Shown here: in pieces, positions 7,702 to 15,021 of the stretch | Position numbering within the stretch: position 1 is the stretch's first letter | Layout of the letters: each line of letters opens with the position of its first letter | NCBI GenBank assembly: GCA_046154695.1 | Contig: JBJXFI010000063.1 | Span: forward strand, 1 to 15,021 | Direction of reading: 5' to 3' | From: DALYLB01 sp046154695 | GTDB taxonomy: Bacteria; Acidobacteriota; Blastocatellia; RBC074 | Length of the DNA stretch: 15,021 nucleotides | Translations under genes and position numbers: made by a program | The notes under the pieces: model-generated | Told to the model about the DNA's origin: nothing | Database searches by the model: none | The model's input: the letters and a program-made list of their open reading frames with translations, nothing else

Positions 7702-7783
7702 GTTTGGAGTTCCGCCTTCAGGCGGAACCGATATCGAGATGACATTTTTCAAGATTGTTCCGCCTGAAGGCGGAACTCCGAAC
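7702..7783. repeat. REPIN-like inverted doublet A
   Basis: Two 27-bp arms (7702-7728 and 7757-7783) are reverse complements with one mismatch. Each arm is itself a hairpin around the core CCGCCTTCAGGCGG or its complement. The doublet sits in the 109-bp gap between the mutase stop and the M16 start, 10 bp before the start codon, overlapping or abutting its ribosome-binding site region. It is the same family as 9511-9580 and 14307-14375. Confidence 0.85.
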
Positions 7784-7801
7784 GGTGGAACTACGAACGA
7801 C

Positions 7802-9490
<1,689 letters not shown>

Positions 9491-9510
9491 AAAAACACTC
9501 CTCGGGAAAT

Positions 9511-9580
9511 GTTCGGAGTTCCGCCTTCAGGCGGCCGGACGCCCGCCAACAGCGGACCGCCTGAAGGCGGAACTCCGAAC
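9511..9580. repeat. REPIN-like inverted doublet B
   Basis: Perfect 24-bp inverted arms at 9511-9534 and 9557-9580 around a 22-bp spacer. Each arm contains the self-complementary core CCGCCTTCAGGCGG or its complement flanked by the GTTCGGAGTT-type sequence. It lies 20 bp before the mutase start codon, between the ZIP gene stop (9652) and the mutase gene. With no T-run it is unlikely to be a standard terminator, but in RNA it would form a strong structure. Confidence 0.88.
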
Positions 9581-9651
9581 AAAATTCTTTCCAATGAATG
9601 CCGATGATATTGGACCCCCGGAGGTCATGCAAGAAAGGAGGGAAACATGCG

Positions 9652-10422
9652 CTATTTTAGCGCCGCATGCAGGAGCAGGTGGGCGAAATAGAAGAGCGCG
9701 ACGCCGGCAAAGACCATCAGCGAGACGCGGCTCCCCCGGTTGTGCCCGTCCGCGTGATTCACCTCGGGGATCAGATCCGAGGCCGCCACATAGAGCGTCA
9801 CGCCGGCCGAGAAGGGAAGGGTGTATTTCACCGCCGGCCGAACCAGGGAGACCAGCACGATTCCGGCGAAGGTCGAGGCCGCGATCAGCATCGTCGCCCG
9901 CCAGGCCGCGCGCGGGCCCCTTCCCGAAGAGAGCATCAGGGACGCCACCGTGAACCCCTCCGGGATCTTGTGCAGCAGAATCGCGATGAAGAGCAGGAAG
10001 CCCAGCCGGAAACTCGTCAGCAGCCCCGACGCGATCGCCACCCCGTCAAAGAATGTGTGCACCGACAACGCGATCACCGCCGTCGTCGCCACCCCCCGCT
10101 CCCGAACCGTCTCTTCGTGCACCTCTTCCCCGAAATGGAAGTGCGGCGCCACCGTATGCTCCGCGAACTGCAGCAGCAGATATCCTCCCAACAACCAGCC
10201 CATCGCCGCCGTCAGATCCCCGTCCCACTGCCCCGCGACCTCCGGAATCACCTCCAGAAAGACCGCCGCAAGCATAAATCCCGCTCCCAGCGCGATCAGG
10301 TACTTCAATCCGCGCCGCGCCGACGGATGCGATCGCGTGATCAACATCCCCCCAATCAGGTTCCCCGCCGACGCCACCAGGCCAAAGCCGAATAGCCGCA
10401 TGTGTTCGATGAATGGATCCAT
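9652..10422 (-). CDS. ZIP-family divalent metal transporter
   Basis: A 256-residue polytopic membrane protein of the ZIP (ZupT/GufA-like) family, which brings Zn2+, Fe2+ or related ions into the cytoplasm. About eight hydrophobic helices are visible. The metal-site helices are recognisable: SVHTFFDGVAIASG (120-133; H122, D126) in helix IV and LLHKIPEGFTVA (149-160; H151, P154, E155) in helix V. A short His-rich loop, HTVAPHFHFGEEVHEE (89-104), probably corresponds to the usual variable metal-binding loop. Start ATG 10422 is chosen for alignment with the first helix, although its GGGAGA is only 2-3 nt away; a TTG at 10458 is an alternative. It is transcribed away from mraZ. Metal preference cannot be read from the sequence. 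Confidence 0.92.
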   Translation of the reverse strand: MDPFIEHMRLFGFGLVASAGNLIGGMLITRSHPSARRGLKYLIALGAGFMLAAVFLEVIPEVAGQWDGDLTAAMGWLLGGYLLLQFAEHTVAPHFHFGEEVHEETVRERGVATTAVIALSVHTFFDGVAIASGLLTSFRLGFLLFIAILLHKIPEGFTVASLMLSSGRGPRAAWRATMLIAASTFAGIVLVSLVRPAVKYTLPFSAGVTLYVAASDLIPEVNHADGHNRGSRVSLMVFAGVALFYFAHLLLHAALK

Positions 10423-10720
10423 TGTCTCCCGGTTCCGCACCCCTTCGTTACACCGCAAACTGGTCTCTCGCCCATCCGATCGGCGACTAGCCTTCGACGA
10501 TGGCGCGGCTCTCCTGCGGTTTTTCCTCTCTTTTTATGGCCTGATTCGCTGCAAGCCCCGCCAATATAGCATATCCCGCCCTCCCTTCGACAATCCCGCC
10601 CCTCGCCCTCCTGTGAATTACTTTCGAACAGTTTGCCCCAAACCGTACTTGCCATATTAAGCAATCCTTTAGCGAAATAGAGTTGAAGTCGTAATTTAAC
10701 AATCCCCAGGGAATAAATTC

Positions 10721-10749
10721 TTGACAGCAAGGGGCTCGTGAAATAGTAT
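10721..10749 (+). promoter_or_regulatory. sigma70-type promoter of mraZ
   Basis: A perfect -35 TTGACA (10721-10726), a 17-bp spacer and -10 TAGTAT (10744-10749, 4 of 6 consensus bases). Transcription would start near 10756, directly before the TGG boxes, and run to mraZ. The agreement between this promoter and the operator position strengthens both calls. Confidence 0.8.
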
Positions 10750-10759
10750 TGCCGCCACC

Positions 10760-10788
10760 AAAGTGGGTTAAAGTGGTAAGTGGTGGTC
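10760..10788 (+). promoter_or_regulatory. MraZ box: three TGG repeats at 10-bp spacing
   Basis: TGGGT (10764-10768), TGGTA (10774-10778) and TGGTC (10784-10788) recur exactly every 10 bp, so they lie on one face of the helix; the first two are preceded by AAAG. E. coli MraZ is known to bind TGGGN repeats spaced by 5 bp between its promoter and start codon and to repress its own operon; this matches that layout. An additional GTGG lies at 10780-10783. Binding by this MraZ is inference. Confidence 0.75.
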
Positions 10789-10986
10789 CAGAGCATGGTG
10801 AAAAGTCCGTAAAATTGCACATCGACAAGACCATTTCTCACCGAACTCCCTAACAGCTTAAGCGATATCTTAATTGGAGACAGGCCGGCAAGGCCGGAAC
10901 GAGAGAAGAGAGGGATGCTGGGACGCTTCGCATCGGGGAAGCGAAAACCGATGAAGAGCCGATGAAGAGAGGAGCCGACAAAGGCG

Positions 10987-11433
10987 ATGTTGCGGGGCAG
11001 CTACAATGCGCGTATCGATGAGAAGGGCCGCTTCAAGGTTCCCGCGTCGTTCAAGCGCTATCTCGAAGAGCGATATGGCAGCCCCGATTATTATGTAACG
11101 AGCCTGGATGGGGAATGCGCGCGCATCTATCCTCTGCACGAGTGGGAAGAGATCGAGCGGAAGCTGGCCGAGCCGCCGGTGATGGATCCGGCGAAGAAGA
11201 AATTCCTGGATCGGACGAACTATTGGGGGCAGATGCAGGCGCTGGACGGGCAGGGGCGAATGCTGATCCCGTTGCAGTTGCGGGCCGATGCCGGGCTGCA
11301 GGGGGATGTGATGGTCTCCGGGTACCTGAATTTTCTGGAGGTCTGGAGCGTGGAGCGATTCCGGCAGGTGCGGCTGGAGAACCGGCCCTACACCGATGAG
11401 GACCACGAGGCGATGGCACGATTGGGAATTTGA
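10987..11433 (+). CDS. mraZ: transcriptional regulator MraZ
   Basis: A 148-residue protein with the two tandem AbrB-like (SpoVT/MraZ) DNA-binding halves of the family. The first has RGSYNARIDEKGRFKVPASF (3-22, with the DxKGR turn at 11-15), the second has ALDGQGRMLIPLQLR (85-99, DGQGR 87-91), each followed by the conserved Y/F-rich strand (IYPLHEW, LEVWSVERF). MraZ forms ring oligomers that bind repeated TGG boxes and controls the division and cell wall (dcw) cluster. Start MLRGSY fits the family; GGAG is 12 nt and AAAGG 2 nt before it, so the ribosome site is not typical. Promoter and boxes are upstream. Unusually, no rsmH, ftsL, ftsI or mur gene follows: the next gene is convergent. Identification is firm; the target genes here are unknown. 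Confidence 0.95.
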   Translation: MLRGSYNARIDEKGRFKVPASFKRYLEERYGSPDYYVTSLDGECARIYPLHEWEEIERKLAEPPVMDPAKKKFLDRTNYWGQMQALDGQGRMLIPLQLRADAGLQGDVMVSGYLNFLEVWSVERFRQVRLENRPYTDEDHEAMARLGI

Positions 11434-11446
11434 CAAGTTCGATTTT

Positions 11447-11486
11447 GAGGAGGCGCGCCGTCCCCGATTTTCCAGCGCGCCTCCTC
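11447..11486. terminator. strong stem-loop just after mraZ
   Basis: GAGGAGGCGCGC (11447-11458) pairs perfectly with GCGCGCCTCCTC (11475-11486) around a 16-nt loop, 13 bp past the mraZ stop codon. Position and stability suit transcription end or attenuation between convergent genes, but no U-run follows the stem, so the terminator call is tentative. Confidence 0.5.
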
Positions 11487-11574
11487 CCCCCGGAAAGGCC
11501 GGGACTCCCCGGCCCGCATGGCCTTATAGCCGCTTGCATATGCGTGCGCCCCGGCTGCGTGATTCAGAATCAGA

Positions 11575-11675
11575 AGAGGAAAACGGAACAGACGGAAATA
11601 AAGGAATCGACGAAACCAAACAATCCAGGGCTCCGTTTGTTCCGTTATTTCCGTCTGTTCCGTTTTCCCTCCTCT
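11575..11675. repeat. long inverted repeat with GGAA-rich arm
   Basis: Positions 11578-11601 and 11645-11668 are perfect 24-bp reverse complements; pairing continues after one mismatch for 4 more bp inward (11603-11606 with 11640-11643) and partly outward. The left arm is all purine-rich with repeated CGGAA units (GGAAAACGGAACAGACGG). The loop is about 33 nt. It could be a dispersed repeat or a bidirectional transcription end; it encodes nothing recognisable. Confidence 0.8.
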
Positions 11676-11754
11676 CCTCGATGGCGAGTCGGGTCGCACG
11701 CAAGTGAAAACCGATATAAGGTTGTCTCGATCTTCTACTTCTACCTCGGGCGTT

Positions 11755-12366
11755 TCAGCTTCCCTCAACCACAAGGCGAACCGCTTCCGGGTTTCGCCGG
11801 GTCAGTTCCTCGACGATTTGATCGAGCGCCAACTGCTCTCCCTCGGAGACTCTGCTGTTCACTCCCAGGAAACCGCCGGAGGCGGTGGCGATGCGGATGC
11901 AGAAACTGATCAGGTCCGTCCTGCCCACGACTCGATCTTTCACCGATTGAAAATCGAACAGGTGGCGGATGATCCGCAGCGTCGTCAGAAAGAATTCGTC
12001 GGACGGCCGCTCGTCGAGCCAGTTGTTCAACTGCGCCCAGGCCGGGCTGTCCTTCTTCACACCCCGCCATTCACACAGGCGCAGCACCAGCTCGCGCTCG
12101 CGCAGCGTGACGCTGCCGCTGGCCCAGGCGACCTGCACAAGCGGAACCAGGTGAAGCAATCCCACCGTCTCGCGTTTGTAACCCAATTCCCGCAGGACTT
12201 CCAGGATCTCCTCGTTGGCGATGCCCGTTTCCTGGGCAAGATCCCTCAGCTCTTCCGACTGCTGCCTCGCGGTGTCCAGCCGCGCGAGTAATTCGGCCTC
12301 CTTCTGCCGTAGATAGTCCTCCTCCAGGGCCGCGGGTTGCGGCGGATCGTTCTTCGGTTTTGTCAT
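11755..12366 (-). CDS. TerB-like domain protein of unknown function
   Basis: A 203-residue soluble protein, no signal peptide or membrane helix. Residues about 14-60 are charged and helical (probable coiled coil, EEDYLRQKEAELLARL). From about 68 to 190 it is all helical with two segments resembling halves of a TerB/tellurite-resistance-like domain: VQVAWASGSVTLREREL (77-93), similar to the usual V-x-WADGxVxxxER pattern but with Ser in place of Asp, and IATASGGFLGVNSRVSEGE (159-177). TerB-like domains occur in stress and membrane-associated proteins, but no reaction can be assigned. Start ATG 12366 has AAGGAA 7 nt upstream. It follows the transporter gene by 126 bp on the same strand and converges with mraZ. 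The domain call is moderate; the gene call is firm. Confidence 0.8.
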   Translation of the reverse strand: MTKPKNDPPQPAALEEDYLRQKEAELLARLDTARQQSEELRDLAQETGIANEEILEVLRELGYKRETVGLLHLVPLVQVAWASGSVTLRERELVLRLCEWRGVKKDSPAWAQLNNWLDERPSDEFFLTTLRIIRHLFDFQSVKDRVVGRTDLISFCIRIATASGGFLGVNSRVSEGEQLALDQIVEELTRRNPEAVRLVVEGS

Positions 12367-12492
12367 TTGCCTGTTCCTTTCATTATCTGCGCAAGGGCGC
12401 GAATGCCGTTGTCTCCGATTTCGAGCGCGCGATTGCCGTTCACTCGCGTGTCAATCTCCAGCCGGCGCGTGCTCGTGCGTCGTCAACAGCGG

Positions 12493-14286
12493 TCAAAACT
12501 TCCAGAAATACGGAATCATAATCGTTGCAATGAGCCAGAAGATCAGGTTCAGCGGCGTCCCGACCTTTAGAAAATCGGCGAATCTGTATTGCCCCGGGCC
12601 GTAAATCAGCGTGTTCGTCTGATAGCCGACCGGCGTCATGAAGCTCGCCGAAGCCGCGAACATGACCGCGACCAGAAACGGCCGCGGACTGACCTGCAGC
12701 GCATTGGCCGTGGCAATGGCGACCGGCGTCAGCAGCGCGGCGGTCGCGCTGTTCGACATGATCTCCGTGAAAACAAAGGTCATCAGATAAAACGCCGAAA
12801 GCAGCGCGACGGGCCCCCAGGCGCCGACGGCCGATATGATCGTCGAGGAGATCAGCGGAGCCGCCCCGCTGTTTTCCATCGCCGCTTCCAGGCTCAACAC
12901 GCCCGCCAGCAGGAAGATGATGCGCCATTCAATGGCCTGATAGGCGTCCTCCATCGTCAGGCAGCCGGTCAGCACCAGCAATACCGAACCGATAATCGCG
13001 CTGACGACAATCGGCAGGATGCCCAGCGTCGCCGTGAAGATCACGCCCGCGACAATCAGGAGCGCGAGAATCAGCTTGTTCTTGCGGTAGGAAGGCTGCT
13101 CAACTTCCGAAATGATGATGAAGGAAGAGTCCTGTCGCAGTTGATTGTAGCGGTCGGCCTTGACTTCCAGCAGCAGCGAATCGCCCGCCTCCAGTTTCGC
13201 GTCGGAGATTTTTTCGCGCAGCAATTTGCCCCGATGCCGGATCGCCAGCACCAACGCGCCGAACCTTTCCTGAAACTGTAAATCCTCAAGCGATTTCCCG
13301 GCAAACGAACGGCCGACAAACTCGGAGGTGGGAGCGACCACCGCCTCGACCAGCTTCACCTCCTTCGCCTCAACGTCCTGATCGTGCCATTTGAACTGCG
13401 GTTTGAATAGCACGCCCTCACGGGTCTGAAGCTGGTTGAATTCCTCCCAGTTGCAGCTGACCCGCAACACGTCGCCCGCCTGCAGAACAAAGTCGGGCGG
13501 GGGCACTGAAATCACCTCTTCTCCGCGCTGCACGCCGATGATGACGATCTCGATGTCCTTGGCAATCGGCGCGTCCTTGATCGTGTGCCCGACCGAGGGG
13601 GCGTTCTCCAGCAGCACGACCTCGGCGATATATTCCTGCATGTTATAGCTCTCGATCAAATCGCTTTTGGATCGGCGTTCGGGAATCAGGCGGATCCCGA
13701 TCGCAAGCATATACAGCATGCCCACGGTGAACATCACCAGGCCCAGCGGCGCGATCTCAAACATCGAGAAGGGAGGCTGGCCTCTCTCTTCCGCGATGGA
13801 GCTGACGAGGATGTTCGTCGAGGTGCCGATCAGCGTGCAGACGCCGCCGAACATCGAGGCGAAAGACATCGGCATCAGCAGCTTTGATACGCTGGCTTTG
13901 ATCTCTTTCGCCACGCCGAGCAGCACCGGAATGAACACCGCGACAATCGGCGTGTTGTTGATGAACGCCGAGAAGAACCCGACGGCGATCATCACCGTGA
14001 TCAGGCCGAGCCAATAGTTCCGTTTGAATATGTCGGACGTGAATTTGCCCAGATAGCTGACCGCGCCGGTTTTGAAGAGACCGGCGCTGATGACGAACAT
14101 GGCGCCCACCGTCACGGTCGCTTTGTTGCTGAAACCCGAAATCCCCTCATCGGGGGAGATGATGCCGAAAATCAGCAATGACGCCATAATCAACAGGGCG
14201 ATCAGGTCCACCGAAAGCTTTTCCGTGGCGAACAGCACCACCGCGCAGATCGCGACAGCGAACACCAGAATAATTTCGTAGGTCAT
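12493..14286 (-). CDS. SLC13/DASS-type ion or anion symporter with two RCK_C domains
   Basis: A 597-residue membrane transporter. The N-terminal half (1-205) has about six helices with the hairpin motif FINNTPIV (108-115) and GTSTN (154-158). A soluble insert (about 206-400) holds two RCK_C/TrkA-C-like domains (SVGHTIKDAPIAKDIEIVII and EFVGRSFAGKSLEDLQFQER regions). The second membrane half (404-597) repeats the fold with the second hairpin SNSATAALLTP (511-521) and TPVGYQTN (551-558). This is the architecture of SLC13-family permeases with TrkA-C inserts, which move sulfate, dicarboxylates or related anions with Na+; the substrate is not determinable here. Start ATG 14286 has GAGGA 7 nt upstream. 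A REPIN-like doublet and a Rossmann-domain gene lie just upstream on the same strand. Confidence 0.93.
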   Translation of the reverse strand: MTYEIILVFAVAICAVVLFATEKLSVDLIALLIMASLLIFGIISPDEGISGFSNKATVTVGAMFVISAGLFKTGAVSYLGKFTSDIFKRNYWLGLITVMIAVGFFSAFINNTPIVAVFIPVLLGVAKEIKASVSKLLMPMSFASMFGGVCTLIGTSTNILVSSIAEERGQPPFSMFEIAPLGLVMFTVGMLYMLAIGIRLIPERRSKSDLIESYNMQEYIAEVVLLENAPSVGHTIKDAPIAKDIEIVIIGVQRGEEVISVPPPDFVLQAGDVLRVSCNWEEFNQLQTREGVLFKPQFKWHDQDVEAKEVKLVEAVVAPTSEFVGRSFAGKSLEDLQFQERFGALVLAIRHRGKLLREKISDAKLEAGDSLLLEVKADRYNQLRQDSSFIIISEVEQPSYRKNKLILALLIVAGVIFTATLGILPIVVSAIIGSVLLVLTGCLTMEDAYQAIEWRIIFLLAGVLSLEAAMENSGAAPLISSTIISAVGAWGPVALLSAFYLMTFVFTEIMSNSATAALLTPVAIATANALQVSPRPFLVAVMFAASASFMTPVGYQTNTLIYGPGQYRFADFLKVGTPLNLIFWLIATIMIPYFWKF

Positions 14287-14306
14287 AGCGAAATCCTCGG
14301 AATAAG

Positions 14307-14375
14307 GTTTGGAGTTTCGCCTTCAGGCGGCTGGTTATTCTTCAAAAAATGTCCGCCTGAAGGTGGAATCCAAAC
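14307..14375. repeat. REPIN-like inverted doublet C (diverged)
   Basis: Arms 14307-14330 and 14353-14375 are imperfect reverse complements (substitutions and a 1-bp length difference) with the shared core TTCAGGCGG / CCGCCTGAA. It lies 20 bp before the transporter start codon, the same relative place as doublet B before the mutase gene. Confidence 0.78.
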
Positions 14376-14416
14376 GATTTTCATTGTTTCCGGGCGACGC
14401 GACATTGCCGGGGGAC

Positions 14417-14755
14417 TCAGTTGCGCGCGACTTTGATTACAGGGAGCTCGCAGATTTCGCCCAGCTCGTGGCTGAGCGATTCGGCCAGCAAGTCCATGCC
14501 GAGCGCCTTGCCCATGCCCAGGTCTTCCGTCGCTCGGGCCAGCAGGATCAGGTCCGGCTTCGCCTTCTCGATGACGTATTTCAGATTGAGCGGCGTGAGT
14601 GATTCGCGGAAATCCACCGCGGAAATGATCCCCTGCTCGAGGGCATAGGGATTTTCCCGCGGATCGAGCGTCAACACCGTCACGCCGGGGTTTTTCTTTA
14701 ACTGCTGCAGGACCTTTGCCCCGATCTGTCCCGCTCCGACCACGAGGATGCGCAT
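14417..14755 (-). CDS. small Rossmann-fold (TrkA-N/RCK_N-like) nucleotide-binding protein
   Basis: A 112-residue protein that starts directly with a dinucleotide-binding strand-turn-helix, MRILVVGAGQIGAKVLQQL, with GxGxxG at G7, G9, G12 and the acidic residue D31 at the end of the second strand (VTVLTLD), which would favour NAD(H). It continues to VIEKAKPDLILLARA (61-75) and ends after LPVIKVARN, about the length of one RCK_N domain. It lacks an RCK_C domain and any membrane helix. Start ATG 14755 has an excellent AAGGAGG 6 nt upstream; the longer open frame only translates the adjacent palindrome. The transporter downstream (130 bp, same strand) has RCK_C domains but no Rossmann domain, so this protein may be its nucleotide-sensing partner. 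That link is inference. Confidence 0.85.
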   Translation of the reverse strand: MRILVVGAGQIGAKVLQQLKKNPGVTVLTLDPRENPYALEQGIISAVDFRESLTPLNLKYVIEKAKPDLILLARATEDLGMGKALGMDLLAESLSHELGEICELPVIKVARN

Positions 14756-14777
14756 ATCTTTCCTCCTTCGAAAAAGA

Positions 14778-14840
14778 GGCACAAGCTGTCCAGCTTGTGC
14801 CACATCCACCAGACACTCTCCGAAAAAAGACCTGGCCTCG
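14778..14840. repeat. 63-bp repeat unit with GGCACAAGCTG palindrome, copy 2
   Basis: The palindrome (14778-14801: GGCACAAGCTG, TC, complementary arm) plus 39 bp of following sequence. The 63 bp recur at 14959-15021 with one difference (A14802 versus G14983). It lies 22 bp upstream of the Rossmann-protein start codon. Confidence 0.88.
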
Positions 14841-14896
14841 AACGAGACCACTTCCGGCGGGCGGGCGCCGCACTCTTCACGTGGACCCTCACACCC

Positions 14897-14928
14897 GGCA
14901 CAAGCTGGACAGCTTGTGCCACCATGCT
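14897..14928. repeat. GGCACAAGCTG palindrome, copy 3, opposite orientation
   Basis: The same palindrome with centre GA instead of TC, so it is the reverse complement of copies 2 and 4. With its flank ACCATGCT it matches copy 1 (762-793) except for one base. Confidence 0.85.
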
Positions 14929-14958
14929 ATTTGCGGCGGCCTACACCCAGCCCGGCGT

Positions 14959-15021
14959 GGCACAAGCTGTCCAGCTTGTGCCGCATCCACCAGACACTCT
15001 CCGAAAAAAGACCTGGCCTCG
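14959..15021. repeat. 63-bp repeat unit with GGCACAAGCTG palindrome, copy 4
   Basis: Direct repeat of 14778-14840, 181 bp downstream, with one mismatch. It runs to the end of the window, so the full repeat unit may be longer than 63 bp. Confidence 0.88.

Larger units (their letters stand above)
10423..10986. other. intergenic region between divergent ZIP transporter and mraZ
   Basis: A 564-bp gap, more AT-rich in its middle (about 10640-10760) than its surroundings. The mraZ side has a strong promoter and operator (separate entries) and a leader of about 230 nt with a short CCGG-rich stem near 10884-10898 and the repeated CCGATGAAGAG (10949-10959 and 10960-10970 region). On the ZIP side, reading leftward, TATATT (complement of 10563-10568) and TTGTCG (complement of 10588-10593) could be a weak promoter with a 19-bp spacer, at low confidence. 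No gene is supported here. Confidence 0.45.
11434..11754. other. convergent intergenic region with two inverted repeats
   Basis: A 321-bp gap between the ends of mraZ and the TerB-like gene. It contains a GC-rich stem (11447-11486) and a long purine/pyrimidine-biased inverted repeat (11575-11675), listed separately. Open frames across it only translate the repeats. A CCGG-rich patch (about 11490-11515) could form further small stems. No gene is supported. Confidence 0.6.

Noticed and set aside
6091..7767. Long + strand open frame opposite the M16 genes
   Set aside because: It is antisense to two clear M16 genes and runs across the gap between them; no domain or ribosome-binding site supports it.
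10487..10841. Open - strand frames across the ZIP-mraZ gap
   Set aside because: They cross the mraZ promoter and operator, have no family similarity that I recognise, and overlap each other in different frames.
12363..12482. Open - strand frame of about 39 codons, with LEIDTRVNGNRALEIG, overlapping the TerB-like start by ATGA
   Set aside because: The composition looks protein-like and the 4-bp overlap is suggestive, but it has no ATG; the only start candidate is a GTG at 12443 with a poorly spaced GGAG, giving 26 residues with no known family. It may be a gene remnant.
14756..14851. 32-codon N-terminal extension of the Rossmann protein
   Set aside because: It translates the GGCACAAGCTG repeat; the ATG at 14755 has AAGGAGG and starts right at the first strand of the fold.

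Overview
The window is a GC-rich bacterial chromosome segment. Its gene content suggests an Acidobacteriota-like organism: a Ser/Thr kinase with a TolB-like domain and TPR tail, a cobalamin acyl-CoA mutase encoded as two subunits, paired secreted M16 peptidases, and many small palindromic repeats between genes. This assignment is inference from gene types, not from a phylogenetic marker.

Left end (1-1796, + strand) is decayed. A 255-bp MITE-like element with 17-18 bp terminal inverted repeats, filled with small hairpins, sits in the 3' end of an RND efflux pump gene (czcA-like) and separates its last ~60 codons. An intact tatA follows. Next comes a pseudogene of a large GH18 / NodB polysaccharide deacetylase / (glycosyltransferase) fusion, with an internal deletion, a frameshift at a G-run and two in-frame stops.

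Centre (1797-10422, - strand) is a same-strand series, read right to left: a ZIP metal transporter; the catalytic subunit of a B12-dependent acyl-CoA mutase; an active zinc M16 peptidase; an M16 homologue without its zinc ligands; a membrane Ser/Thr kinase with TPRs; and the small B12-binding subunit of the mutase. The mutase carries Phe/Gln where methylmalonyl-CoA mutase has Tyr/Arg, which points to isobutyryl-CoA mutase-type specificity. The two M16 proteins should form a periplasmic heterodimer. The kinase starts 18 bp after the second M16 gene, so those three genes are probably one operon.

Right part (10423-15021) has a + strand mraZ with a clear sigma70 promoter and three TGGNN boxes at exact 10-bp spacing just downstream of it. 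This is the classic MraZ autoregulatory layout, but no rsmH or other division gene follows. The downstream gap holds two strong inverted repeats. After that, on the - strand, are a small Rossmann (RCK_N/TrkA-N-like) protein, an SLC13-type transporter with two RCK_C-like domains, and a TerB-like protein.

Two palindrome families recur. REPIN-like doublets (core CCGCCTTCAGGCGG and its complement) lie directly 5' of three start codons. A GGCACAAGCTG-centred palindrome occurs once at the left and three times at the right edge. No CRISPR array, tRNA, rRNA or phage gene was seen. No clearly new multi-gene system is present. The points most worth checking are the mutase specificity, the orphan autoregulated mraZ, the split RCK arrangement and the hairpin-filled MITE.
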